Positions 1 to 10,332 of a stretch of DNA of 64,000 nucleotides are shown in pieces. The notes beneath the pieces are model-generated. The model was not told the origin of the DNA, searched no databases, and was given only the letters and a program-made list of their open reading frames with translations. The translations under genes were made by a program, and so were the position numbers. Numbering within the stretch: the first letter of the stretch is position 1; each line of letters opens with the position of its first letter. The stretch comes from Chalciporus piperatus (lineage: Eukaryota; Basidiomycota; Agaricomycetes; Boletales; Boletaceae): NCBI GenBank assembly GCA_038093975.1, contig JBBPTG010000139.1:1-64000 (forward strand), read 5' to 3'.

Positions 1-204
1 GGGTCTAGGCCATGACATCATTGCTGACACATCTAAGTCTGGACCTTTGTCACGTGACCTGATTATGTAATAGTTTACGTAATGCTACAGGGACTACCGG
101 AGCGGATTAAGATGAATCCGGCTTGACCCCTAAGTTGTAGACAAAGTCCAGAGTTCGAATACCGTTGTAGGCAAAAGTTTGAAAAGTTTTTAAATACTAT
201 AACA
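1..204 (-). repeat. Gypsy 3' LTR, partial
   Basis: Bases 1-204 match 6916-7119 with three substitutions. The right boundary is fixed because similarity stops after ATAACA at 204 and a polypurine tract follows. The left part of this LTR lies outside the window. One of the three differences changes a TGACTCA motif, present in the 5' LTR, to TGACACA here. Confidence 0.93.
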
Positions 205-220
205 CTATCCCCTCTCTAGG
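205..220 (-). other. Polypurine tract of the Gypsy element
   Basis: On the minus strand this reads cctagagaggggatag directly before the 3' LTR, the expected place for the plus-strand primer of an LTR retrotransposon. It fixes both the element's orientation and the LTR boundary. Confidence 0.8.
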
Positions 221-1343
221 AATCACATTCCAGGCGATTCGGCAATTTCCGCATAGGAACTTCTGTCAGATTTTCGTATTTCTGAAACAAGGCAGAGAAA
301 TTTCCCATGGTCATGTTGATTCGGCGTGGGGCGGACGGGTGCTTTTTGTGAAAAGCTTTGACAGCTTCGGGTGCATTTGACAAATGCGCTGCCTTTTCCC
401 ATGTACGGTCCGATATGTCCCAGCCTTTCCAATGAACCAGGTACTCTAACTGTCCTTGTTTAACCTGAGATTTTACTACGTAATCCACCTCGTACTCTTC
501 TTCTCCTTCTTGATTGACTATTACCGGATCCGGAAGACGGACCGGTTGCCCTTCCAACGGTTCTTTAGCCGGTTTGACCCGTTTGACATTAACCGTGGGA
601 TGGATATGCATGGAATTGGGCAAGTCTAGTGTGACTGCATTGGGAAGGACCTTCGTGATCTGATAAGGTCCGATCCAGTTCTGCGTCATCTTTTTGGAAG
701 GATAAGGTAACTTGAGGTTGTCCGTGGATAACATAACGAAATCTCCGATTTGGTAATCTGGAGCTTCGGACCGATGCTTGTCCGCTTGCTCTTTCATCTG
801 GTTCTGAGTTTCTTCTAACGCCTGCTCTACTTCTTTGTGTGCCTTTCCACATTTCTCTAAGAATGTACCAGCCAGAGATGAATCGCCTTCGAATCCCATG
901 CGTGGGAAGTAGTTTTTTGTTATAGCGAAGGGAATCATTCCGGTAGCAGTGGAAATGGAGGAATTGTGATGGAACTGTGCTATCTTCGACCAATCAGCCC
1001 ATTCCGTTTGACGTTTAGCCACGTAAGCGCGGAGATACTGCTGGAGTTCTCGATTCATACGCTCCGTTTGGCCATCGGTTTGGGGGTGATAAGCGGTTGA
1101 CAGCTTCTGTTCTATTCCTAGAAGTGTGCAAAGCTGCGAAGTAAACTCCGATGCAAATTGCGGTCCTCGATCTGAAACAATCGAAGAGGGAAGTCCGTGT
1201 CTACACCAAACATTGTCTCTAAATAAAGTAGCTAGTTCTTTCGAAGAAATTGTCTTTTTACAAGCGATAAACTCGACTTCTTTAGAGAAGCGATCTACAA
1301 TTACACAAATAGCATCAAAGCCACGTGATTTGGGGAAACCCGT
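216..1343 (-). pseudogene. Gypsy integrase catalytic core plus chromodomain (3' part of pol)
   Basis: This is the downstream half of the Gypsy pol frame, cut off from its start by the LTR at 1344-2103. Reading minus from about 1339, it carries the rest of the integrase core: a VIVDRFSK segment, then an SDRGPQF segment with the second acidic residue, then the third in DGQTERMNRELQ. Next come the Gypsy integrase C-terminal region and, near the end, a chromodomain (EYLVHWKGWD, with aromatic cage-type residues). Chromodomains of this clade are thought to steer integration toward marked histones. The only in-frame ATG-initiated stretch begins at 1058, so the fragment is not expressed as a full integrase in its present form. 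Confidence 0.9.
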
Positions 1344-2103
1344 TGTAGGGAACGCATATTCCCTACGCTTGCAGCCGGCGTTCTACCCCCATTTCCCATT
1401 CTCAACATTCCTCGACGTCTTTCCTTCGTTTCCATATATGTTCCAACCTCTTCCGCCGCACATACGGCTTTCCGTCCCCATCACTTCCCGTTCCCGTCTT
1501 TCCGTGGTATACGGAAACCACGGATAGTTTGTTTTGTTCACAGGTATCGTCCTCCGTGTCCCCGGAAACCGTTGTCCAGGTATGATATGATTCGCTGGTA
1601 AGCTTCCCTTCCATTCCATGTTCTCTAACCTTGCTATGCGTCTTTACTGTTGCACTTTCCTTACTTTTACTCATCCTTTTCGTCTTGTCATCTATCCTGT
1701 CTATACTTAGTCCAGTACTGTCACTTAGCGTTCTGTCGCTATCAGAGTCTCGGGTATGCCCGGACTATAAAAGACTGTACTTTGCTTATTTTGAATCGAC
1801 CTTTCTTTTCTCCACGCAACAACCTCTCTCTCTAAAACTCCGGAACCTTCGTCCACACTTTCCGTCTGTTCTTACCTTCGTTCCACTAGTCCTAACCGCA
1901 AGGAAGTGGTCCGGAACAACCGTCTGTTCGTACGGAACATCATTTTCCGGTTCTTCAACGGTTTGGTATGCCGGAAACGAGTCCTTTTGCTTGTCTTCAT
2001 TCCCTGGAATCCCTTTAGGGTCGAACTTATCGTACCCTTCTTTATCTTTTGCTACTAACCTTCTCGGGATTTCTATTCCTACAGAGGGTTTAGCTTTCTT
2101 ACA
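1344..2103 (+). mobile_element. Solo LTR inserted in the Gypsy integrase gene
   Basis: A 760-bp insert that starts TGT and ends ACA, flanked on both sides by ccgt (1340-1343 and 2104-2107) as a 4-bp target duplication. If it and one copy of the duplication are removed, the integrase frame joins exactly between the DFTT and FPKSRG segments. It carries no coding domain. It holds a TATA-like ctataaaag at about 1765-1773 in plus orientation, as expected of U3. A hairpin with 8-bp arms (gtagggaa/ttccctac) lies at 1345-1366. This fits a solo LTR of another family, left by LTR-LTR recombination. Its sequence is not otherwise present in the window. Confidence 0.8.
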
Positions 2104-4618
2104 CCGTGGTAAAGTCTATAGATATATCCTTCCAAGGTTCTTTTGGAACCGGAAGGGGAATTAATTTGCCAGCTTGTGCCGTTGACTTTCCCTTCGTGAG
2201 GGCGCACGTCTGACAATGTTCTACGTATGTTTTAACGTCCTTTGTGACACCAGGCCACGAGAAATATCGAGTAACCAAATGTAAAGTACGTCCTTGGCCA
2301 CCATGGCCACCAATAGGGGAATCATGAAGGATTGTAAGTAATTTAGTACGTAAAGAAATAGGAACGAAAACTTTGTTTTTGTCATTTTTAAATACTATAG
2401 ACCCCTCGTCAAAAACGAAGCCATCTACCGTATCATTTTTTATTTTTTCTGATTCGTTTTGTATTTCATCATAAATAGGCGAAGAAAGAGTAACCGTATT
2501 AATAAAAACAGAGGCAGGAAGTACAGTAATATTTTTATTATGGTTGGGATCTGCTTCTCCGTGATCTTCTCGACGAGATAAAGCATCAGCCCTTCCATTT
2601 GTAGAACCCGGTTTATAAATAATCGAATAATTATACTCTGAGAGCAACGCGTTCCAGCGTGCTTGACGTGGGCTCAGAGTTTGGGGAGATTTCCAATATT
2701 TGAGATTCTTGTGATCAGTCCAAATCTTGAAATGTTCTCGCCCCATTAGATAATGTCTCCATTCCTGCAAAGCCCGAATGACAGCTAGAAGCTCCTTGTC
2801 ATAAACCGGGTAGTTCTTCTCGGCAGAACTAAAGGAATGGGAAATGAAGGCACAAGGCCTCAAGAGGCCATCATCGCATTTAACCGAGAGCACAGCTCCC
2901 GTTGCAATATCACTAGCGTCCGTTTCTACTCTGACTTCTTTAGAGCGGTCAGGATATGCTAGAAGCGGAGCGGTAGTGAATTGCTGCTTCAGCTTGTCAA
3001 AAGCTTGCTGTTGCTCCGGTCCCCACCGGTATGGTGTGTCCTTTTTGGTAAGGTCATTCAAGGGACGAGCAATGTCAGCGAAGCCTTGAATGAAGCATCG
3101 ATAGAAGTTAGCCAATCCTAAAAAGGACTGAACACCCTTCAACCGAGTTGGCGTCGGCCAGTCCAGAATAGCCTGCACCTTCGAATTGTCCATCTCTATG
3201 CCTTTCTGGGAGATAACCATTCCCAAGAAATCTACGGAATCTACAGCGAAACTGCACTTTTCTGGTTTTACGTAAAGATCGTTCTCTCTAAGACGTTGCA
3301 ATACGGTTTTAACTATTTCTAAATGCTGTGCTCTAGTTTTTCCGAACGTAAAGATCATGAGATCGTCGATATAAATAATGAGAACCCCATGAAGATCGCT
3401 AAATAGATCGTTCATCATTTGTTGAAACGTGGGGGGAGAGTTCGTAAGTCCGAAATACATAACGACTGGTTCGTACGCGCCGAATGGAGTAACGAAAGCC
3501 GCTTTCCATTCGTCGCCTTCTTTTATCCTAACATTATTGTATCCCCAACGTAGGTCCATTTTAGTAAACATGTCAGCTCCTTTGAGCTGGTCGATAAGTC
3601 CAGAAATGAGGGGAAGAGGGTAAGCATTTTTGACTGTTCCCTCATTTACGTAACGATAGTCCATAACTAATCTCTTTTTACCGTCCTTTTTTGGAATAAA
3701 GAAAACAGGAGATGTCTGAGGGGATTTCGACGGACGAAGATATCCTTTCGATAACTCCTTATCGATGAACTTTTTGACATCATCTAGTTCCTGTTCGGAC
3801 ATCGGAATCACCCGACCCTTTTTTGGAACGAAATCAGGCTTGAGATCTATTGCGTGGTCCCACGCCTTTCGGGTAGGCATACGCTCACTCTCTTGCTCTG
3901 AGAAGACATCTAAGTACTCGTGGAGTTCTACTGGGACTTTCTCGGTGAGCCCCGCCTCAAACACTCGGCGAATAGAAAAAGAACGATTCAAATGATAGTT
4001 GACTACTTTGCACTGATCCGTACAGCGTGTGAATCGTACTCGTTTGGCCACCCAATCGATTTCAGGGTTGTGCCTTTCAAGCCAATCATAGCCGATGATC
4101 ATGTGATGAGTGCCAAGTACAGAAACAAAAGCGTCCATATGTTCAAAATGTCCATTGTGTCCCAAAACAAGCGAAACCTTGTGAGTGACACCGCCTATCG
4201 CTCCCTCTGAGCCGTCGGCGTTGTACACTGGAATAGGAAAAGGAAGTTCTTCCAGTGTCAAACCATGTCGCTCACAGAACGATTTATCTATAAAAGTTTC
4301 GGTTGCGCCGGAATCCAACAGAGCGGCAAACTCCATTTTCTTCCATTGCTCCCCTTTATCGTACATAATAGTAATAGCGAGATCCAGCTCGTTTTTCCGA
4401 TTCTGATTCCTTACATGTATTTTTGATGGGATTTCTTTTTTCGAATAATTTACCTTAAGGGAATTAAGCACGAATTGTTTTACTTCTGTCGCCACGCCAC
4501 TAAGGGACGCCCTTTCAGAAGGAGAAGAAAATGTATTATCAAACGAAACATGAGGCCCGGTACTAATACAACCCTTTGGTAAACTAAGTCCGTGCCTTTG
4601 AGAACCCATTTCTCTCAT
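2104..4618 (-). pseudogene. Gypsy pol: protease, reverse transcriptase, RNase H, integrase zinc finger
   Basis: An 839-residue frame on the minus strand. Order: aspartic protease (ALLDSGATETF, about residue 90), reverse transcriptase (catalytic YIDDLMIF), RNase H (VETDASDIATGAVL), and the integrase HHCC zinc finger near the end (CQTC). It breaks at DFTTV, the first strand of the integrase core, where the solo LTR begins; the true frame resumes at about 1339. The start codon at 4616-4618 overlaps the gag stop codon (ATGA on the minus strand). Apart from the insertion, no stop interrupts the protease-RT-RNase H part, consistent with a young copy. Confidence 0.93.
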
Positions 4619-5961
4619 CGGCTGCTTCCTTTTAAAGCCTCGGCTGCCTGTGCCTTGGCTTCTGACTCAATGCGGTCGCGCCAGTACGCTTCCGCTTCTT
4701 GGTTTGTATATGCCGCTTGATGCGACATGTAACTTGTGCTGGTGGACGGGCCAGCGGGGTAGGGGGAAGATTGGGGAGGGTAGGGTGCAGGGATGGTACC
4801 TGCGAAGGGCATCTGCCGGTTGTCAAACGGCAGGGAAGTCTCAACATATTGTTGCGAATATGGATCCCACATCACAACTTGTCTCTGACGCGGCCTGTGT
4901 GGCTTTGGGCACGCGTTTGCAAAATGACCTGGTTGGTCGCAATTGAAACAGTTTCCCCGAATGGGGGATCTTGGCATTTGCTGTGCCGAAAGATGCATCG
5001 GGGCTCCACGACCAGGCTGTGTGCCTGTGGGAGTGAAACGGGGAGCCACGTACGAAGCGGGGGGACGCGGAAGAGGGCGAGATGCAATTGGGTACCGTGG
5101 TGGAAGGTACGGATATGAAGAAGAAGAAGGCCTGGGGGCAGGAGCGGGTGCCTGACGGACTGGTGCACCACGTTCTACAATGATACGTTCGAAGGTACGA
5201 CCTATCTTTCGGTAGGTGTCGATCGTGTCGTTGTAGCTTTGCTCATCAACAGTAGTGTTGATTTGCGCCTGATAATAAACTTTGTAGTCTATTGCCTTTT
5301 TCAGAAGCTCTTTGGCATGAGCATCTGCTATTTCTGATTCCGCTTTCAGCAACTCAAACTCCTGGATGAATATATCCACAGGTTTCCCAGCCTGCTTCAA
5401 TGCTTCTAATTTCCTGAGACTCTCATGAGCGAGAACGTCAATCTGGAAATAATCCTTGAGCATCTTTGAGAATACGATCCACTCTGGCCATGCTCTCAGG
5501 CCCATCGGTGCGCGATCCGGTTCTGGCGCCAGTGGATCTTCTTCTGCAGGGGGAGGCGGTGGCAGAAGTTCCAATCGAGACCAGGTCTCGATCATCATTT
5601 GCGCGTATCCAGCCGCTTTTGCTTCTAACCGTGAGAGTACGGCGAGACATCGAACCTTGTTGTTTTTCCATGTATGGACGGACTGCCAGGCGTTAACCTG
5701 CGCCCACCACAAACGGAACTTGGTGCGGTCACCATCCCATTTCCCAGGGTCGGCAACTTTTTTGGACACGGAGTCCGAATTGTCTGAAATGAGCGCCTTC
5801 AGAGCGGCGGTGAGGGCAACGATGGGATCAACGGGATCTGCCATCGGAGTTTCGGGACGGGGAGTAGGGGGATGAGAGCTTTCGGATGAGGATGGAAAGT
5901 GACGTGGGGGAGATCTGTAACCTTGAGCTTGTGGTTCCTGATCGTAGAACTCTGCTGACAT
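4615..5961 (-). CDS. Gypsy gag polyprotein
   Basis: A 448-residue frame on the minus strand encoding a retrotransposon capsid protein. The central part (about residues 60-250) matches the general pattern of Ty3 gag capsid domains, with a conserved tryptophan- and leucine-rich segment. A CCHC zinc knuckle (CFNCDQPGHFANAC) lies at about residue 335, followed by a proline-, tyrosine- and glutamine-rich tail. The frame is uninterrupted. Its TGA stop shares bases with the ATG of pol, so pol is probably made by reinitiation or a related coupling mechanism. Function: particle assembly and RNA packaging in the cytoplasm. Confidence 0.9.
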   Translation of the reverse strand: MSAEFYDQEPQAQGYRSPPRHFPSSSESSHPPTPRPETPMADPVDPIVALTAALKALISDNSDSVSKKVADPGKWDGDRTKFRLWWAQVNAWQSVHTWKNNKVRCLAVLSRLEAKAAGYAQMMIETWSRLELLPPPPPAEEDPLAPEPDRAPMGLRAWPEWIVFSKMLKDYFQIDVLAHESLRKLEALKQAGKPVDIFIQEFELLKAESEIADAHAKELLKKAIDYKVYYQAQINTTVDEQSYNDTIDTYRKIGRTFERIIVERGAPVRQAPAPAPRPSSSSYPYLPPRYPIASRPLPRPPASYVAPRFTPTGTQPGRGAPMHLSAQQMPRSPIRGNCFNCDQPGHFANACPKPHRPRQRQVVMWDPYSQQYVETSLPFDNRQMPFAGTIPAPYPPQSSPYPAGPSTSTSYMSHQAAYTNQEAEAYWRDRIESEAKAQAAEALKGSSR

Positions 5962-6665
5962 ATAACCTTACTGAACCCTATCTTCCAAAGGTTCTCTGGG
6001 GTTGACAGACACGAGGACGAAGGAAATATTTCTTGGAGCGGAGGTAATACCTGCGACGCTTATCGGAATCTCGGCAGACCTTCTGAGGAATTTTCCCAAG
6101 ATCTGATTTAATTTTGCACATATACTACTCTCGAACTTCTATCTTCGAGCAGTAGTGAAAGCTATCGTAATACAAGATACTATTTATTTATTGTGTTCTA
6201 TTTTTTACCTCGGCGGTGCTGCCGGCTTACGTTGCTACGTATGACTCAGCCAAGGGGGCGGCGACGCGCTTTTCCCTTGTCGTCCTTCGCAATTGGGCAC
6301 GACCCCAACTCGGTCTTAGAACAAATACTATACTACGGAGGATAACAGGAACGGGGCACTAAAGGCTGGCCCAAAAGAATAGAATAGCCAGATGGCGAAT
6401 TGTGACGTTACAGGTGATCACAAGAACCTGCGTGGTGTCTACAGTCAGAGGGCTAGTGCTTGCGCAGACCCCAAGACGTCTCGAACCACGAAAGAGCCCC
6501 TAGTGCACTATGGGGAACAGCAACTTTATCCGTATTTAGACGGCGGACAACCGTATATGCAGCAGTGGGAAGAGTTGCTTTCTCTTAGTGTGTCACGTAT
6601 ACCAACGGTCAACGACCAACTCTTTAGCCCTAGAGTCCGGGCGGTGTTTTCAAGTCTAATCCAAG
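5962..6665 (-). other. Gypsy 5' leader between LTR and gag
   Basis: About 700 bases between the inferred LTR end and the gag start. No protein with recognisable similarity is visible on either strand. A primer-binding site should lie at its right edge; ttggattagacttg on the minus strand just inside the LTR is a candidate, but I could not match it to a tRNA. The leader is long for a Gypsy element, so the LTR boundary here is less certain than the outer one. Confidence 0.5.
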
Positions 6666-7119
6666 TGTTATGACTGGGTCACAACACAGCGGGGACTTAA
6701 GGCAACACTAAGCCTTGCGAAGGAATATGCTGAGTACTAAAGCTTAATTGCGGTGAAGCAACAAATGAATTAGACTGGGATCTGTGATAAGTACAGGGCT
6801 ACTTATATACTATTGAGAAGTGCGCACAGACCAACAGCCGAATAAAGAAAACACAAAGGGAAAGATAGATAAGGTAAGTGGTACGATGATAAGAAAAGGT
6901 ACCAGGCACGGATTAGGGTCTAGGCCATGACATCATTGCTGACTCATCTAAGTCTGGACCGTTGTCACGTGACCTGATTATGTAATAGTTTATGTAATGC
7001 TACAGGGACTACCGGAGCGGATTAAGATGAATCCGGCTTGACCCCTAAGTTGTAGACAAAGTCCAGAGTTCGAATACCGTTGTAGGCAAAAGTTTGAAAA
7101 GTTTTTAAATACTATAACA
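6666..7119 (-). repeat. Gypsy 5' LTR
   Basis: The outer end is fixed by comparison with the left LTR (ATAACA at 7114-7119). The inner end is inferred from TGTTAT at 6666, which gives matching inverted ends TGTTAT...ATAACA and a 454-bp LTR. On the minus strand it contains a TATA-like TATATAAG at about 6807-6814, a TGACTCA motif at about 6940-6946 and an E-box-type TCACGTGACCTG at about 6965-6976. U3, R and U5 therefore run right to left. The inner boundary is an inference because the partner LTR is truncated. Confidence 0.75.
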
Positions 7120-9968
7120 TTGCTAGGGAATCCCATGCATGCCAAAGATATCGTCTATCGGCCCAAGCGGATCTTCACCAACGCAAGCAAGAACAAACAA
7201 ATATACCATGAGATGTGGACTGGGGAATGGTGGGCGGCGGTTCAGGTGCGTTTAAAACATTTCCATGGACTAACATTTACTCAAGACTACAATTACAGAG
7301 ACGCTTGCCCGAAGGGTCATGTGTGGCCCCAGTGATCATCTCGACAGACAAGATGCATCTCACGCAGTTCTCGGGAGGGAAGTCGGCTTACCCAGTCTAT
7401 CTCACTCTTGGCAACATCCCGCGGGCCATACGTCGCAAACCCAGTCAAAACACTTGCATTCTAATCGGGTATCTGTCGGTCAGTAAGGATGTCGGGGAGA
7501 ACCTGACCAAAAAGCAACAATCTGCCCGCATTCAACAGCTTTTCCATGACTCCATGCGGATTATCCTGGAGCCACTTATCAAGGCTGGAGTGGAGGGAGT
7601 AGAGATGACGGGAGGAGATGGCCGAGTACGTCGAGTCCACCCAATCCTTGCAGCATACGTGGCAAACTATCCCTAGCAGTGTCTGGTGACGTGCTGCAAG
7701 TATGGCAGCTGTCCCAGATGCAAAGTCACCGAGGGCGAACTGGAAGAGCGACGTTCGGGGCAGCCTAGAAGACAGAAAGAGACAATGGGATCCATTAGGG
7801 AAGCCAAAGCAAACACAATCTCCACCTCCCACTATCAAGAGCTTTGCAGGGAAGAGCTAATCTCAGGGGGCGTCACGAGGCCGTTCTGGGATGGTTTTCC
7901 CTTTTGCGACATCCACCTCTCCATGACCCCGGATGTTCTCCATCAACTCTACCTAGTGTTTAAAAGTCCGGTCTGGTCCGGTTTTTAGACCAAGTTTTGA
8001 GGCAACCGGACCTGGACCGGTCTTTTTAGTTGTCAAACTTCAAGCAACCGGACCAAAACCGATAAAGACCGGTTGCCATGGCCAGACCTGGGCAACCGAA
8101 CCGGTTGCAACCGGTTGTCTTAAAAGACCGATCTACTATACATATTTTGGTCTTAGTTGTAAATATATGAGATTTTCAGCTGGAAAAACAATGTTTTTAA
8201 TATTGTCAAAAACGCGCAGATGCGCCCAGGGCGCATCTGCGTGGGAAAACGACAAAAATAATTATTAAAACATTTTAAAACGAGGAAAAACATCAGAAAA
8301 TGTAGAAATACATGGTATGCGCAGATGCGCCAGGAGCGCATCTGCGTGAAAATGGGTCAGATGACTACCTACAACCGGTCCGTGATGCAACTGGTTGCAA
8401 CCGGTCTTGGACCGGTCTTTTATTTTTCAGATTTTCATGGCAACCGGACCGATACATACCAGAAAATCTGGCAACTGGCAACCGCAGTCCGGTTGCAACC
8501 GATGTCGGTTCGGTTCGGTTGCCGGTCTTTTTGCGGTCCTGCAACTGGACTTTGAAACACTAACTCTACCATGGTATTGTCAAGTACCTCATTCTCTGGT
8601 GCTCCAGCCTCATGGAGACCCGCGAGTTGGACCAGCGCATCCGCACCCTCCTCCCCTGCTTCGGTGTCCGCCATTTTCATTCCGGATGGTCCAAACTCTC
8701 CCAGATTGCCGGCAAGGAGAGAAAAGATATGGCCCGGATCTTGCTCGGGCTGCTGGTCGGTAAAGTCTCCTCCCAGGTCCTCGCCTGCTACCACGGGCTG
8801 CGGGACTTCATTTACCTTGCTCAGTATGCCACTCATGACGATGACTCCCTCAAATGGATGGAGGAGTCTTTGGATTTGTTCCACCAGAACAAGTCTATCC
8901 TCCTCTCCTCTCCTGACGGCCTGGGCATCCGCAATCACCTCAACATTCCCAAGGTGCACTCTCTGGTGCACTACGTTGAGTCTATCCGCAACTTCGGCAC
9001 CACCGACAACTACAACATGGAGGCTTTCGAACGCTTTCACATCGACATGGCCAAGGAAGGGTGGCGCGCATCCAACTTCAGAAATGAAGTTCCGCAGATG
9101 ACCCGTTGGCTGGAGAGGCAAGAGAAGATAGCTTTATTTCAGACCTACATCAATAGCAGGACGAAGGACGATGCTGAAGAAGAGGAGCAAGAACCACCCA
9201 ACCCAACATCCACCCTCACTGGACTAGCCATCGCCCAACAACCTGCTGTCCCCCATCAGACCATCGCCAGCATTCAAAAAAACCACAATGCGCCCTCTTT
9301 TCTACCTCAACTCCCTGCTCCCTGCAGGCGAAACTCTTGCTCGAGCTGCTGTCCTGTATGCCCACCTTCCCTTTGACAAGCTTGATGTCTGGCATTCCTG
9401 CAAGTTTGCCTTGGATGTCCTGGGCAACGACGTCGATGGTGAGGAGGGGGTGGACTCTATCAAGGCCAAGCCAGGCAGATTTGACACGGTAGCAGTGGCC
9501 TACCGGGGAGATGCAGAGACCGCAGGCTTACAAGGTAAGGGTTCATTGTTTTAAACCAATCATCTCCATCACTGACTCTGGGCCACAGGAATGAGAATAG
9601 GGCGGCTGAGGGTGATTTTCAAATTACCCGCCACCCTTTCTCTGTTGACTCCAGCACCTGCAAATTGGCCCAAGGAACCATTGGCATACATAGAATGGTA
9701 CCGCCTCTCCAGTTCCCCAGGCAAGTTCCATAATATGTACACTGTTTCCAAACCTGCTCCTTTGCATCCATCCTCTCACTTGCCCGCTGTTGTTCAGGGA
9801 GACATAGTTTCTGTTAAAACTATACGACAAACCTGTCAACTAATACCTTTAGCTTCTGGTTTATCCCAGTGGCCATCAGAATGGAAGTCCAACAATGTAC
9901 TAGACAATTGTTCTTCTTGTTTACTCAACAATTGGTCTAGCAAGTACTCTTATCAGACGTTGTACTAG
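7120..9968 (+). pseudogene. Plavaka transposase, broken
   Basis: C-terminal two thirds of a Plavaka transposase. It begins mid-protein at the LTR junction (LLGNPMHAK). Two introns look intact: 7246-7298 and 9535-9588; removing each joins the frame. Conserved blocks include MWTGEWW, APVIISTDK, LTLGNIPRA and, after the insert, a NIPKVHSLVHY segment. Damage: an in-frame TAG at 7674-7676, where related proteins have a coding residue; a 609-bp hAT-type insert at 7954-8562; and an apparent one-base frameshift near 9300. The last exon ends at 9968. The Gypsy insertion removes the N-terminal third. It cannot encode an active enzyme as it stands. Confidence 0.88.
7954..8562. mobile_element. Non-autonomous hAT-type element (MITE) in the Plavaka gene
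   Basis: A 609-bp insert flanked by an 8-bp target duplication, actctacc (7946-7953 and 8563-8570). Its ends are inverted repeats beginning TAGTGTTTAAAAGTCC on the left and TAGTGTTTCAAAGTCC on the right (read inward). An 8-bp duplication and TAGTG ends are hallmarks of hAT transposons. It encodes no transposase. The interior is rich in ccggtt/aaccgg repeats and holds two near-identical hairpins at about 8214-8241 and 8319-8346. Removing the insert and one duplication rejoins the Plavaka frame at HQLY/HGIV. Confidence 0.9.
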
Positions 9969-10137
9969 ATATTTTTATCAATACTATATCATATGTAATA
10001 TTTGGGGATATCAAATGGCACATAAGGTGCCAAAGTATACCCTATAGCACAAATGGCCCCCTTATAGCACAAAAAGCCCCCTTGTGCACCATAGCAGCAC
10101 AAATGGCCCATTATGGCATAGGGGGTTTTTCCTGATG

Positions 10138-10332
10138 CATCTTGGGTGCGGAACTGTAACGGGCGAGGTGTCCAACAGTGTACGCGATATCCGGACGTGT
10201 TCCAAGCATGAGATACATGAGGGACCCGATGACGGTAAGGTAAGAAACAAGCTTCCCTTCAATCCGGAGTTCTGGAATCGTGGTGTCGTCCTCAGGATCC
10301 GTCGCAGAGAGATGTATGCCATGGACCATAGG
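10138..10332 (-). pseudogene. Copia reverse transcriptase, C-terminal fragment
   Basis: On the minus strand this encodes the block after the RT core of Copia elements: [20 protein letters not shown], with the typical YL..TRPDIA.AV pattern. It continues directly from the fragment that ends at 10931 once the solo LTR is removed, joining VWTP to MVHGI. At its left it stops abruptly at the Plavaka terminus. Confidence 0.88.

Larger units (their letters stand above)
1..7119 (-). mobile_element. Ty3/Gypsy chromodomain LTR retrotransposon (left end outside window)
   Basis: A Gypsy-type element in minus orientation. Its 5' LTR is at the right (to 7119) and its 3' LTR at the left, cut by the window edge. 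The 204 bases visible in both LTRs differ at only 3 positions, which suggests a fairly recent insertion. Order on the minus strand: LTR, leader, gag, protease-RT-RNase H-integrase, chromodomain, polypurine tract, LTR. It interrupts the Plavaka transposase gene that resumes at 7120, and it is itself interrupted by a solo LTR at 1344-2103. The 5-base target duplication would be ttgct at 7120-7124; its partner lies left of the window. Confidence 0.93.
7120..10137 (+). mobile_element. Plavaka-type DNA transposon, 5'-interrupted
   Basis: A transposon of the Plavaka group (a CACTA-related lineage common in agaricomycetes). Its transposase gene reads plus from the Gypsy junction at 7120 to about 9968. 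The non-coding 3' end (9969-10137) carries subterminal repeats of the type gcacaaatggccc and ends in ggcataggggg...cctgatg at 10137. The same terminus bounds the deletion derivative at 12346-12917. It sits inside the Copia RT gene, which resumes at 10138. The 5' part of the element, left of the Gypsy insertion, is outside the window. Confidence 0.85.

Noticed and set aside
1344..2103. Spliceosomal intron in the Gypsy integrase (minus strand starts GTAAGA next to the coding frame)
   Set aside because: The insert has TGT...ACA ends, a 4-bp direct duplication and a promoter-like TATA box; 760 bp is far longer than introns here. An LTR explains all of these.
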